NCBI GenBank assembly: GCA_949752795.1
Contig: CATKHW010000058.1
Span: forward strand, 496,001 to 560,000
Length of the DNA: 64,000 bases
Direction: 5' to 3'
Source: Hyperoodon ampullatus
Lineage: Eukaryota > Chordata > Mammalia > Artiodactyla > Ziphiidae
Shown here: piece by piece, positions 8,991 to 22,605 of the stretch
How the letters are laid out: every line of letters starts with the position of its first letter
Numbering within the stretch: position 1 is the first letter of the stretch
Position numbers and translations under genes: made by a program
Notes under the pieces: generated by a model
Databases searched by the model: none
Seen by the model: only the letters and a program-made list of their open reading frames with translations
What the model was told of the DNA's origin: nothing

Positions 8991-10432
8991 GGACTGAGAG
9001 GATTGGTGAGATTGGGTGAGCAAATGCAGACCCTTTAAAGCAATAATGCATGGCACACATTCCATGGGTCCCAACTCTCCAGGTTGAAGGGAATATTACT
9101 ACAGATATAACATGTACGGGAATCCTAGAGAACGGACACACTGTGAATACGAAAGGTTTCTAAAACTCAACGAATAGTCCCTCTCCTGGTGCTCCGGTTT
9201 GACTTTCCATCTGCTTTATTATCAACCTCCCAACTTGGAGAGACAGCCCCTTTAACCTCCTGGTTCGCACAGGTTGCCAATTTGGCAGAGGATGAAAGGG
9301 AAGAGGGAGAACCAATGAGAGAGTAGCTGTTAGGCATTTGGACGGGCACATATCACTGTAATTTCCCGGCAGGAAGAAGAATTAACCAAAGTCTCAGCCA
9401 CCCACCGGGAATCAGTATAGATCCTGAACCAAAATTTTGGACTTGCGGTCAGCTCACCAAAAACGAGTTGAAAAATGGAGCTCAGGGGCACAGCAATTCA
9501 CAAACTGGCCGAGTAATAAAGGACAACTATCGTCCAAAAATCTGTTGAGGGAAGGCAACGAGGCGGACTTGAAAGCGAGGCAGAATAGCAGGAAACAGAT
9601 TTCAAGAGGTACGTTGGAATCGCCTTTAAAGCACAGGAAGAGGGGCACAACTTCGACAATGATGCACTTGGCCAAAAAGGGCGTATGCGTTTTCTCCTGA
9701 ATATATTCAGGAGAAAACGCATACGCCCTTTTTGGCCAAGCAAGCAAGCGGGCAATGCAAATCTGCACTACAAAGAAGTATCACTTCCGACCGGTCAAAA
9801 GGGACATCCACAAAATGTGTAAAAACCAGAAAGGCAAGACAGGCCCTGGAGAACAGGGAGCCTTGTTATGCTGATGGGCGGGATGTAAATTGCCAACTGC
9901 CTCTCTGGAGGAGTGCATTGTGTTCCCTAAAACAAGTAAACAACAGAGCTACAGAGCCAAGGGCACTTCCAGTCTAGGGAATATACCTTGGGAAAACTGA
10001 AAATCAAAAAGACACAGCCACCCCGAAATTTAGGGCTGCACTGCTTACAAGGACCTCAACTTGGGTACACCTTAAATATCCCAGGAAATATAAAAATGGT
10101 TCAAAAAATTGTGGTACTTACGTACGATGGAATATCCCTCAGCCATGAAATCAATGTCATAAGACCAGTAGCAGCAAAATGGGTGGATTCAGGTACGATG
10201 ATTCTAAGTGAAATAAGTCACACAGAAAAAGAAACTTATCATAAGATATCACTTATGAAGATCCTGTAAACATGGCTACACTTGAACTGAGTTAGGAAAG
10301 AGAACAGTGTCTCACATTTAGAAAACACTCTTATGCCTGCTTAAGGGGGAAGGAGAGGTGGGGTGATGCATAAAACCAGAGTTTGATATAAGCACAGGTA
10401 CCGTTCCAAAAACCAACTATGGAATAGACAAG
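8694..10432 (+). repeat. Satellite unit 6 (B-like 5' tract, then A-type)
   Basis: 1,739 bp. The B-like tract continues from unit 5 through GGCATAAACAT near 8823, AAAAACAAAAC and CACTTAGGACTG near 8986. Private changes are AACATCGCAGC and CATAAGTCTGG. The rest is A-type with CTTCCGACCGG near 9785 and CCCCGAAATT near 10021. The palindrome at 9667-9740 is perfect. Confidence 0.97.
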
Positions 10433-12171
10433 ACCTACACCTTCCTCAGTGAAAGGGACTCAAAACCCCATATTTCCCGCAGAGGAATATATCTGACAAG
10501 TAAGAATCTTAAAACCTATGTATTGATATGTCTCCGTAAGGGAATCAAGTGTGTCTAGACTGGGATAAATATGGCAGCGAGAATCAGCTCAAACCCACTA
10601 TAAAAAGGAATTTCAAAAATAAAACAAAAAAACTGGGAAATTCTTTACAATTCCTTCAGGGTCTCTGATGAAACCTGAAATGACCCTATCTACAATGACA
10701 GCTGGATGTGGCATAAGGCTGGACACTTGGGACTGAGAGGATTGGTGAGATTGGGTGAGCAAATGCAGACCCTTTAAAGCAATAATGCATGGCACACATT
10801 CCATGGGTCCCAACTCTCCAGGTTGAAGGGAATATTACTACAGATATAACATGTACGGGAATCCTAGAGAACGGGCACACTGTGAATACGAAAGGTTTCT
10901 AAAACTCAACGAATAGTCCCTCTCCTGGTGCTCCGGTTTGACTTTCCATCTGCTTTATTATCAACCTCCCAACTTGGAGAGACAGCCCCTTTAACCTCCT
11001 GGTTCGCACAGGTTGCCAATTTGGCAGAGGATGAAAGGGAAGAGGGAGAACCAATGAGAGAGTAGCTGTTAGGCATTTGGACGGGCACATATCACTGTAA
11101 TTTCCCGGCAGGAAGAAAAATTAACCAAAGTCTCAGCCACCCACCGGGAATCAGTATAGATCCTGAACCAAAATTTTGGACTTGCGGTCAGCTCACCAAA
11201 AACGAGTTGAAAAATGGAGCTCAGGGGCACAGCAATTCACAAACTGGCCGAGTAATAAAGGACAACTATCGTCCAAAAATCTGTTGAGGGAAGGCAACGA
11301 GGCGGACTTGAAAGCGAGGCAGAATAGCAGGAAACAGATTTCAAGAGGTACGTTGGAATCGCCTTTAAAGCACAGGAAGAGGGGCACAACTTCGACAATG
11401 ATGCACTTGGCCAAAAAGGGCGTATGCGTTTTCTCCTGAATATATTTAGGAGAAAACGCATACGCCCTTTTTGGCCAAGCAAGCAAGCGGGCAATGCAAA
11501 TCTGCACTACAAAGAAGTATCACTTCCGACCGGTCAAAAGGGACATCCACAAAATGTGTAAAAACCAGAAAGGCAAGACAGGCCCTGGAGAACAGGGAGC
11601 CTTGTTATGCTGATGGGCGGGATGTAAATTGCCAACTGCCTCTCTGGAGGAGTGCATTGTGTTCCCTAAAACAAGTAAAGAACAGAGCTACAGAGCCAAG
11701 GGCACTTCCAGTCTAGGGAATATACCTTGGGAAAACTGAAAATCAAAAAGACACAGCCACCCCAAAATTTAGGGCTGCACTGCTTACAAGGACCTCAACT
11801 TGGGTACACCTTAAATATCCCAGGAAATATAAAAATGGTTCAAAAAATTGTGGTACTTACGTACGATGGAATATCCCTCAGCCATGAAATCAATGTCATA
11901 AGACCAGTAGCAGCAAAATGGGTGGATTCAGGTACGATGATTCTAAGTGAAATAAGTCACACAGAAAAAGAAACTTATCATAAGATATCACTTATGAAGA
12001 TCCTGTAAACATGGCTACACTTGAACTGAGTTAGGAAAGAGAACAGTGTCTCTCATTTAGAAAACACTCTTATGCCTGCTTAAGGGGGAAGGAGAGGTGG
12101 GGTGATGCATAAAACCAGAGTTTGATATAAGCACAGGTACCGTTCCAAAAACCAACTATGGAATAGACAAG
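10433..12171 (+). repeat. Satellite unit 7 (A-type, haplotype shared with units 15 and 17)
   Basis: 1,739 bp. Carries seven linked variants found together only in units 7, 15 and 17: GACAAGTAAG, ACGGGCACAC, GAAGAAAAATT, a TTTAGGAG palindrome mismatch, CTTCCGACC, AGTAAAGAAC and GTCTCTCATTT. The palindrome at 11406-11479 has one mismatch just right of its centre. Confidence 0.97.
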
Positions 12172-13910
12172 ACCTACACCTTCCTCAGTGAAAGGGACTC
12201 AAAACCCCATATTTCCCGCAGAGGAATATATCTGACTAGTAAGAACCTTAAAACCTATGTATTGATATGTCTCCGTAAGGGAATCAAGTGTGTCTAGACT
12301 GGGATAAATATGGCAGTGAGAATCAGCTCAAACCCACTATAAAAAGGAATTTCAAAAATAAAACAAAGAAACTGGGAAATTCTTTACAATTCCTTCAGGG
12401 TCTCTGATGAAACCTGAAATGACCCTATCTACAATGACAGCTGGATGTGGCATAAGGCTGGACACTTGGGACTGAGAGGATTGGTGAGATTGGGTGAGCA
12501 AATGCAGACCCTTTAAAGCAATAATGCATGGCACACATTCCATGGGTCCCAACTCTCCAGGTTGAAGGGAATATTACTACAGATATAACATGTACGGGAA
12601 TCCTAGAGAACGGACACACTGTGAATACGAAAGGTTTCTAAAACTCAACGAATAGTCCCTCTCCTGGTGCTCCGGTTTGACTTTCCATCTGCTTTATTAT
12701 CAACCTCCCAACTTGGAGAGACAGCCCCTTTAACCTCCTGGTTCGCACAGGTTGCCAATTTGGCAGAGGATGAAAGGGAAGAGGGAGAACCAATGAGAGA
12801 GTAGCTGTTAGGCATTTGGACGGGCACATATCACTGTAATTTCCCGGCAGGAAGAAGAATTAACCAAAGTCTCAGCCACCCACCGGGAATCAGTATAGAT
12901 CCTGAACCAAAATTTTGGACTTGCGGTCAGCTCACCAAAAACGAGTTGAAAAATGGAGCTCAGGGGCACAGCAATTCACAAACTGGCCGAGTAATAAAGG
13001 ACAACTATCGTCCAAAAATCTGTTGAGGGAAGGCAACGAGGCGGACTTGAAAGCGAGGCAGAATAGCAGGAAACAGATTTCAAGAGGTACGTTGGAATCG
13101 CCTTTAAAGCACAGGAAGAGGGGCACAACTTCGACAATGATGCACTTGGCCAAAAAGGGCGTATGCGTTTTCTCCTGAATATATTCAGGAGAAAACGCAT
13201 ACGCCCTTTTTGGCCAAGCAAGCAAGCGGGCAATGCAAATCTGCACTACAAAGAAGTATCACTTCCCACCGGTCAAAAGGGACATCCACAAAATGTGTAA
13301 AAACCAGAAAGGCAAGACAGGCCCTGGAGAACAGGGAGCCTTGTTATGCTGATGGGCGGGACGTAAATTGCCAACTGCCTCTCTGGAGGACTGCATTGTG
13401 TTCCCTAAAACAAGTAAACAACAGAGCTACAGAGCCAAGGGCACTTCCAGTCTAGGGAATATACCTTGGGAAAACTGAAAATCAAAAAGACACAGCCACC
13501 CCAAAATTTAGGGCTGCACTGCTTACAAGGACCTCAACTTGGGTACACCTTAAATATCCCAGGAAATATAATAATGGTTCAAAAAATTGCGGTACTTACG
13601 TACGATGGAATATCCCTCAGCCATGAAATCAATGTCATAAGACCAGTAGCAGCAAAATGGGTGGATTCAGGTACGATGATTCTAAGTGAAATAAGTCACA
13701 CAGAAAAAGAAACTTATCATAAGATATCACTTATGAAGATCCTGTAAACATGGCTACACTTGAACTGAGTTAGGAAAGAGAACAGTGTCTCACATTTAGA
13801 AAACACTCTTATGCCTGCTTAAGGGGGAAGGAGAGGTGGGGTGATGCATAAAACCAGAGTTTGATATAAGCACAGGTACCGTTCCAAAAACCAACTATGG
13901 AATAGACAAG
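12172..13910 (+). repeat. Satellite unit 8 (A-type, pairs with unit 18)
   Basis: 1,739 bp. Has AACAAAGAAACTGG near 12363, GAGGACTGCATTG near 13387 and ATATAATAATGG near 13566, the last two shared only with unit 18. Private GGCAGTGAG near 12312, GGGACGTAAA and ATTGCGGTAC. The palindrome at 13145-13218 is perfect. Confidence 0.97.
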
Positions 13911-15649
13911 ACCTACACCTTCCTCAGTGAAAGGGACTCAAAACCCCATATTTCCCGCAGAGGAATATATCTGACTAGTAAGAACCTTAAAACCTATGTA
14001 TTGATATGTCTCCGTAAGGGAATCAAGTGTGTCTAGACTGGGATAAATATGGCAGCGAGAATCAGCTCAAACCCACTATAAAAAGGAATTTCAAAAATAA
14101 AACAAAGAAACTGGGAAATTCTTTACAATTCCTTCAGGGTCTCTGATGAAACCTGAAATGACCCTATCTACAATGACAGCTGGATGTGGCATAAGGCTGG
14201 ACACTTGGGACTGAGAGGATTGGTGAGATTGGGTGAGCAAATGCAGACCCTTTAAAGCAATAATGCATGGCACACATTCCATGGGTCCCAACTCTCCAGG
14301 TTGAAGGGAATATTACTACAGATATAACATGTACGGGAATCCTAGAGAACGGACACACTGTGAATACGAAAGGTTTCTAAAACTCAACGAATAGTCCCTC
14401 TCCTGGTGCTCCGGTTTGACTTTCCATCTGCTTTATTATCAACCTCCCAACTTGGAGAGACAGCCCCTTTAACCTCCTGGTTCGCACAGGTTGCCAATTT
14501 GGCAGAGGATGAAAGGGAAGAGGGAGAACCAATGAGAGAGTAGCTGTTAGGCATTTGGACGGGCACATATCACTGTAATTTCCCGGCAGGAAGAAGAATT
14601 AACCAAAGTCTCAGCCACCCACCGGGAATCAGTATAGATCCTGAACCAAAATTTTGGACTTGCGGTCAGCTCACCAAAAACGAGTTGAAAAATGGAGCTC
14701 AGGGGCACAGCAATTCACAAACTGGCCGAGTAATAAAGGACAACTATCGTCCAAAAATCTGTTGAGGGAAGGCAACGAGGCGGACTTGAAAGCGAGGCAG
14801 AATAGCAGGAAACAGATTTCCAGAGGTACGTTGGAATCGCCTTTAAAGCACAGGAAGAGGGGCACAACTTCGACAATGATGCACTTGGCCAAAAAGGGCG
14901 TATGCGTTTTCTCCTGAATATATTCAGGAGAAAACGCATACGCCCTTTTTGACCAAGCAAGCAAGCGGGCAATGCAAATCTGCACTACAAAGAAGTATCA
15001 CTTCCCACCGGTCAAAAGGGACATCCACAAAATGTGTAAAAACCAGAAAGGCAAGACAGGCCCTGGAGAACAGGGAGCCTTGTTATGCTGATGGGTGGGA
15101 TGTAAATTGCCAACTGCCTCTCTGGAGGAGTGCATTGTGTTCCCTAAAACAAGTAAACAACAGAGCTACAGAGCCAAGGGCACTTCCAGTCTAGGGAATA
15201 TACCTTGGGAAAACTGAAAATCAAAGAGACACAGCCACCCCAAAATTTAGGGCTGCACTGCTTACAAGGACCTCAACTTGGGTACACCTTAAATATCCCA
15301 GGAAATATAAAAATGGTTCAAAAAATTGTGGTACTTACGTACGATGGAATATCCCTCAGCCATGAAATCAATGTCATAAGACCAGTAGCAGCAAAATGGG
15401 TGGATTCAGGTACGATGATTCTAAGTGAAATAAGTCACACAGAAAAAGAAACTTATCATAAGATATCACTTATGAAGATCCTGTAAACATGGCTACACTT
15501 GAACTGAGTTAGGAAAGAGAACAGTGTCTCACATTTAGAAAACACTCTTATGCCTGCTTAAGGGGGAAGGAGAGGTGGGGTGATGCATAAAACCAGAGTT
15601 TGATATAAGCACAGGTACCGTTCCAAAAACCAACTATGGAATAGACAAG
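13911..15649 (+). repeat. Satellite unit 9 (A-type, pairs with unit 19)
   Basis: 1,739 bp. Shares AACAAAGAAAC, the TTGACC palindrome change and ATCAAAGAGACAC with unit 19; the last two also occur in units 20, 21, 23 and 24. Private GATGGGTGGGATG near 15090, a CpG loss. Palindrome at 14884-14957. Confidence 0.97.
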
Positions 15650-17388
15650 ACCTACACCTTCCTCAGTGAAAGGGACTCAAAACCCCATATTTCCCGCAGA
15701 GGAATATATCTGACTAGTAAGAACCTTAAAACCTATGTATTGATATGTCTCCGTAAGGGAATCAAGTGTGTCTAGACTGGGATAAATATGGCAGCGAGAA
15801 TCAGCTCAAACCCACTATAAAAAGGAATTTCAAAAATAAAACAAAAAAACTGGGAAATTCTTTACAATTCCTTCAGGGTCTCTGATGAAACCTGAAATGA
15901 CCCTATCTACAATGACAGCTGGATGTGGCATAAGGCTGGACACTTGGGACTGAGAGGATTGGTGAGATTGGGTGAGCAAATGCAGACCCTTTAAAGCAAT
16001 AATGCATGGCACACATTCCATGGGTCCCAACTCTCCAGGTTGAAGGGAATATTACTACAGATATAACATGTACGGGAATCCTAGAGAACGGACACACTGT
16101 GAATACGAAAGGTTTCTAAAACTCAACGAATAGTCCCTCTCCTGGTGCTCCGGTTTGACTTTCCATCTGCTTTATTATCAACCTCCCAACTTGGAGAGAC
16201 AGCCCCTTTAACCTCCTGGTTCGCACAGGTTGCCAATTTGGCAGAGGATGAAAGGGAAGAGGGAGAACCAATGAGAGAGTAGCTGTTAGGCATTTGGACG
16301 GGCACATATCACTGTAATTTCCCGGCAGGAAGAAGAATTAACCAAAGTCTCAGCCACCCACCGGGCATCAGTATAGATCCTGAACCAAAATTTTGGACTT
16401 GCGGTCAGCTCACCAAAAACGAGTTGAAAAATGGAGCTCAGGGGCACAGCAATTCACAAACTGGCCGAGTAATAAAGGACAACTATCGTCCAAAAATCTG
16501 TTGAGGGAAGGCAACGAGGTGGACTTGAAAGCGAGGCAGAATAGCAGGAAACAGATTTCAAGAGGTACGTTGGAATCGCCTTTAAAGCACAGGAAGAGGG
16601 GCACAACTTCGACAATGATGCACTTGGCCAAAAAGGGCGTATGCGTTTTCTCCTGAATATATTCAGGAGAAAACGCATACGCCCTTTTTGGCCAAGCAAG
16701 CAAGCGGGCAATGCAAATCTGCACTACAAAGAAGTATCACTTCCGACCGGTCAAAAGGGACATCCACAAAATGTGTAAAAACCAGAAAGGCAAGACAGGC
16801 CCTGGAGAACAGGGAGCCTTGTTATGCTGATGGGCGGGATGTAAATTGCCAACTGCCTCTCTGGAGGAGTGCATTGTGTTCCCTAAAACAAGTAAACAAC
16901 AGAGCTACAGAGCCAAGGGCACTTCCAGTCTAGGGAATATACCTTGGGAAAACTGAAAATCAAAAAGACACAGCCACCCCAAAATTTAGGGCTGCACTGC
17001 TTACAAGGACCTCAACTTGGGTACACCTTAAATATCCCAGGAAATATAAAAATGGTTCAAAAAATTGTGGTACTTACGTACGATGGAATATCCCTCAGCC
17101 ATGAAATCAATGTCATAAGACCAGTAGCAGCAAAATGGGTGGATTCAGGTACGATGATTCTAAGTGAAATAAGTCACACAGAAAAAGAAACTTATCATAA
17201 GATATCACTTATGAAGATCCTGTAAACATGGCTACACTTGAACTGAGTTAGGAAAGAGAACAGTGTCTCACATTTAGAAAACACTCTTATGCCTGCTTAA
17301 GGGGGAAGGAGAGGTGGGGTGATGCATAAAACCAGAGTTTGATATAAGCACAGGTACCGTTCCAAAAACCAACTATGGAATAGACAAG
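15650..17388 (+). repeat. Satellite unit 10 (A-type)
   Basis: 1,739 bp. Has GGGCATCAG near 16364 (as unit 5), GAGGTGGAC near 16516 (as unit 13) and CTTCCGACCGG. The palindrome at 16623-16696 is perfect. Confidence 0.97.
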
Positions 17389-19127
17389 ACCTACACCTTC
17401 CTCAGTGAAAGGGACTCAAAACCCCATATTTCCCGCAGAGGAATATATCTGACTAGTAAGAACCTTAAAACCTATGTATTGATATGTCTCCGTAAGGGAA
17501 TCAAGTGTGTCTAGACTGGGATAAATATGGCAGCGAGAATCAGCTCAAACCCACTATAAAAAGGAATTTCAAAAATAAAACAAAAAAACTGGGAAATTCT
17601 TTACAATTCCTTCAGGGTCTCTGATGAAACCTGAAATGACCCTATCTACAATGACAGCTGGATGTGGCATAAGGCTGGACACTTGGGACTGAGAGGATTG
17701 GTGAGATTGGGTGAGCAAATGCAGACCCTTTAAAGCAATAATGCATGGCACACATTCCATGGGTCCCAACTCTCCAGGTTGAAGGGAATATTACTACAGA
17801 TATAACATGTACGGGAATCCTAGAGAACGGACACACTGTGAATACGAAAGGTTTCTAAAACTCAACGAATAGTCCCTCTCCTGGTGCTCCGGTTTGACTT
17901 TCCATCTGCTTTATTATCAACCTCCCAACTTGGAGAGACAGCCCCTTTAACCTCCTGGTTCTCACAGGTTGCCAATTTGGCAGAGGATGAAAGGGAAGAG
18001 GGAGAACCAATGAGAGAGTAGCTGTTAGGCATTTGGACGGGCACATATCACTGTAATTTCCCGGCAGGAAGAAGAATTAACCAAAGTCTCAGCCACCCAC
18101 CGGGAATCAGTATAGATCCTGAACCAAAATTTTGGACTTGCGGTCAGCTCACCAAAAACGAGTTGAAAAATGGAGCTCAGGGGCACAGCAATTCACAAAC
18201 TGGCCGAGGAATAAAGGACAACTATCGTCCAAAAATCTGTTGAGGGAAGGCAACGAGGCGGACTTGAAAGCGAGGCAGAATAGCAGGAAACAGATTTCAA
18301 GAGGTACGTTGGAATCGCCTTTAAAGCACAGGAAGAGGGGCACAACTTCGACAATGATGCACTTGGCCAAAAAGGGCGTATGCGTTTTCTCCTGAATATA
18401 TTCAGGAGAAAACGCATACGCCCTTTTTGGCCAAGCAAGCAAGCGGGCAATGCAAATCTGCACTACAAAGAAGTATCACTTCCCACCGGTCAAAAGGGAC
18501 ATCCACAAAATGTGTAAAAACCAGAAAGGCAAGACAGGCCCTGGAGAACAGGGAGCCTTGTTATGTTGATGGGCGGGATGTAAATTGCCAACTGCCTCTC
18601 TGGAGGAGTGCATTGTGTTCCCTAAAACAAGTAAACAACAGAGCTACAGAGCCAAGGGCACTTCCAGTCTAGGGAATATACCTGGGAAAAATTGAAAATC
18701 AATAAGACAGAGCCACCCCAAAATTTAGGGCTGCACTGCTTACAAGGACCTCAACTTGGGTACACCTTAAATATCCCAGGAAATATAAAATTGGTTGAAA
18801 AAATTGTGGTACTTACGTACGATGGAATATCCCTCAGCCATGAAATCAATGTCATAAGACCAGTAGCAGCAAAATGGGTGGATTCAGGTACGATGATTCT
18901 AAGTGAAGTAAGTCACAGAGAAAAAGAAACTTATCATAAGTTATCACTTATGAAGATCCTGTAAACATGGCTACACTTGAACTGAGTTAGGAAAGAGAAC
19001 AGTGTCTCACATTTAGAAAACACTCTTATGCCTGCTTAAGGGGGAAGGAGAGGTGGGGTGATGCATAAAACCAGAGTTTGATATAAGCACAGGTACCGTT
19101 CCAAAAACCAACTATGGAATAGACAAG
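17389..19127 (+). repeat. Satellite unit 11 (A-type with B-like 3' tract)
   Basis: 1,739 bp. Private GGTTCTCACAGG near 17957 and CGAGGAATAAAGG near 18205. Has TATGTTGATGG near 18562 and switches to the B-like tract from about 18682, exactly six units after the same switch in unit 5. The palindrome at 18362-18435 is perfect. Confidence 0.97.
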
Positions 19128-19425
19128 ACCTACACCTTCCTCAGTGAAAGGGACTCAAAACCCCATATTTCCCGCAGAGGAATATATCTGACTAGTAAGA
19201 ATCTTAAAACCTATGTATTGATATGTCTCCGTAAGGGAATCAAGTGTGTCTAGACTGGCATAAACATGGCAGCGAGAATCAGCTCAAACCCACTATAAAA
19301 AGGAATTTCAAAAACAAAACAAAAAAACTGGGAAATTCTTTACAATTCCTTCAGGGTCTCTGATGAAACCTGAAATGACCCTATCTACAATGACAGCTGG
19401 ATGTGGCATAAGGCTGGACACTTAG
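18682..19425 (+). repeat. B-like tract across units 11/12
   Basis: Same tract as at 8249-8990, with the same TTGGTTGAAAA and CACTTAGGACTG states found nowhere else in the window. It differs by AGTGAAGTAAG near 18901 and an intact CATGGCAGCG. The six-unit offset suggests a block duplication later blurred by conversion. Confidence 0.85.
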
Positions 19426-20866
19426 GACTGAGAGGATTGGTGAGATTGGGTGAGCAAATGCAGACCCTTTAAAGCAATAATGCATGGCACACATTCCATG
19501 GGTCCCAACTCTCCAGGTTGAAGGGAATATTACTACAGATATAACATGTACGGGAATCCTAGAGAACGGACACACTGTGAATACGAAAGGTTTCTAAAAC
19601 TCAACGAATAGTCCCTCTCCTGGTGCTCCGGTTTGACTTTCCATCTGCTTTATTATCAACCTCCCAACTTGGAGAGACAGCCCCTTTAACCTCCTGGTTC
19701 GCACAGGTTGCCAATTTGGCAGAGGATGAAAGGGAAGAGGGAGAACCAATGAGAGAGTAGCTGTTAGGCATTTGGACGGGCACATATCACTGTAATTTCC
19801 CGGCAGGAAGAAGAATTAACCAAAGTCTCAGCCACCCACCGGGAATCAGTATAGATCCTGAACCAAAATTTTGGACTTGCGGTCAGCTCACCAAAAACGA
19901 GTTGAAAAATGGAGCTCAGGGGCACAGCAATTCACAAACTGGCCGAGTAATAAAGGACAACTATCGTCCAAAAATCTGTTGAGGGAAGGCAACGAGGCGG
20001 ACTTGAAAGCGAGGCAGAATAGCAGGAAACAGATTTCAAGAGGTACGTTGGAATCGCCTTTAAAGCACAGGAAGAGGGGCACAACTTCGACAATGATGCA
20101 CTTGGCCAAAAAGGGCGTATGCGTTTTCTCCTGAATATATTCAGGAGAAAACGCATACGCCCTTTTTGGCCAAGCAAGCAAGCGGGCAATGCAAATCTGC
20201 ACTACAAAGAAGTATCACTTCCCACCGGTCAAAAGGGACATCCACAAAATGTGTAAAAACCAGAAAGGCAAGACAGGCCCTGGAGAACAGGGAGCCTTGT
20301 TATGCTGATGGGCGGGATGTAAATTGCCAACTGCCTCTCTGGAGGAGTGCATTGTGTTCCCTAAAACAAGTAAACAACAGAGCTACAGAGCCAAGGGCAC
20401 TTCCAGTCTAGGGAATATACCTTGGGAAAACTGAAAATCAATAAGACACAGCCACCCCAAAATTTAGGGCTGCACTGCTTACAAGGACCTCAACTTGGGT
20501 ACACCTTAAATATCCCAGGAAATATAAAAATGGTTCAAAAAATTGTGGTACTTACGTACGATGGAATATACCTCAGCCATGAAATCAATGTCATAAGACC
20601 AGTAGCAGCAAAATGGGTGGATTCAGGTACGATGATTCTAAGTGAAATAAGTCACACAGAAAAAGAAACTTATCATAAGATATCACTTATGAAGATCCTG
20701 TAAACATGGCTACACTTGAACTGAGTTAGGAAAGAGAACAGTGTCTCACATTTAGAAAACACTCTTATGCCTGCTTAAGGGGGAAGGAGAGGTGGGGTGA
20801 TGCATAAAACCAGAGTTTGATATAAGCACAGGTACCGTTCCAAAAACCAACTATGGAATAGACAAG
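19128..20866 (+). repeat. Satellite unit 12 (B-like 5' tract, then A-type)
   Basis: 1,739 bp. Continues the B-like tract (GGCATAAACATGG near 19257, CACTTAGGACTG near 19420). The A-type 3' half has an isolated ATCAATAAGACACAG near 20427 and a private GAATATACCTC near 20565. The palindrome at 20101-20174 is perfect. Confidence 0.97.
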
Positions 20867-22605
20867 ACCTACACCTTCCTCAGTGAAAGGGACTCAAAAC
20901 CCCATATTTCCCGCAGAGGAATATATCTGACTAGTAAGAATCTTAAAACCTATGTATTGATATGTCTCCGTAAGGGAATCAAGTGTGTCTAGACTGGGAT
21001 AAATATGGCAGCGAGAATCAGCTCAAACCCACTATAAAAAGGAATTTCAAAAATAAAACAAAAAAACTGGGAAATTCTTTACAATTCCTTCAGGGTCTCT
21101 GATGAAACCTGAAATGACCCTATCTACAATGACAGCTGGATGTGGCATAAGGCTGGACACTTGGGACTGAGAGGATTGGTGAGATTGGGTGAGCAAATGC
21201 AGACCCTTTAAAGCAATAATGCATGGCACACATTCCATGGGTCCCAACTCTCCAGGTTGAAGGGAATATTACTACAGATATAACATGTACGGGAATCCTA
21301 GAGAACGGACACACTGTGAATACGAAAGGTTTCTAAAACTCAACGGATAGTCCCTCTCCTGGTGCTCCGGTTTGACTTTCCATCTGCTTTATTATCAACC
21401 TCCCAACTTGGAGAGACAGCCCCTTTAACCTCCTGGTTCGCACAGGTTGCCAATTTGGCAGAGGATGAAAGGGAAGAGGGAGAACCAATGAGAGAGTAGC
21501 TGTTAGGCATTTGGACGGGCACATATCACTGTAATTTCCCGGCAGGAAGAAGAATTAACCAAAGTCTCAGCCACCCACCTGGAATCAGTATAGATCCTGA
21601 ACCAAAATTTTGGACTTGCGGTCAGCTCACCAAAAACGAGTTGAAAAATGGAGCTCAGGGGCACAGCAATTCACAAACTGGCCGAGTAATAAAGGACAAC
21701 TATCGTCCAAAAATCTGTTGAGGGAAGGCAACGAGGTGGACTTGAAAGCGAGGCAGAATAGCAGGAAACAGATTTCCAGAGGTACGTTGGAATCGCCTTT
21801 AAAGCACAGGAAGAGGGGCACAACTTCGACAATGATGCACTTGGCCAAAAAGGGCATATGCGTTTTCTCCTGAATATATTCAGGAGAAAACGCATACGCC
21901 CTTTTTGGCCAAGCAAGCAAGCGGGCAATGCAAATCTGCACTACAAAGAAGTATCACTTCCGACCAGTCAAAAGGGACATCCACAAAATGTGTAAAAACC
22001 AGAAAGGCAAGACAGGCCCTGGAGAACAGGGAGCCTTGTTATGCTGATGGGCGGGATGTAAATTGCCAACTGCCTCTCTGGAGGAGTGCATTGTGTTCCC
22101 TAAAACAAGTAAAGAACAGAGCTACAGAGCCAAGGGCACTTCCAGTCTAGGGAATATACCTTGGGAAAACTGAAAATCAAAAAGACACAGCCACCCCAAA
22201 ATTTAGGGCTGCACTGCTTACAAGGACCTCAACTTGGGTACACCTTAAATATCCCAGGAAATATAAAAATGGTTCAAAAAATTGTGGTACTTACATACGA
22301 TGGAATATCCCTCAGCCATGAAATCAATGTCATAAGACCAGTAGCAGCAAAATGGGTGGATTCAGGTACGATGATTCTAAGTGAAATAAGTCACACAGAA
22401 AAAGAAACTTATCATAAGATATCACTTATGAAGATCCTGTAAACATGGCTACACTTGAACTGAGTTAGGAAAGAGAACAGTGTCTCACATTTAGAAAACA
22501 CTCTTATGCCTGCTTAAGGGGGAAGGAGAGGTGGGGTGATGCATAAAACCAGAGTTTGATATAAGCACAGGTACCGTTCCAAAAACCAACTATGGAATAG
22601 ACAAG
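20867..22605 (+). repeat. Satellite unit 13 (A-type)
   Basis: 1,739 bp. Several CpG-type losses: GAGGTGGAC near 21733, GGGCATATG in the palindrome's left arm, GACCAGTC near 21962 and CTTACATACG near 22290. Also private CAACGGATAG near 21342 and CACCTGGAATC. The palindrome at 21840-21913 has one mismatch, the same as unit 36. Confidence 0.97.

Larger units (their letters stand above)
10433..15649 (+). repeat. Duplicated three-unit block, copy 1 (units 7-9)
   Basis: Units 7, 8 and 9 carry in order the same rare variants as units 17, 18 and 19: the seven-variant haplotype, then GAGGACTGC with ATAATAATGG, then ATCAAAGAGACAC with TTGACC. The offset is 17,390 bp, exactly ten 1,739-bp units. Confidence 0.85.
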
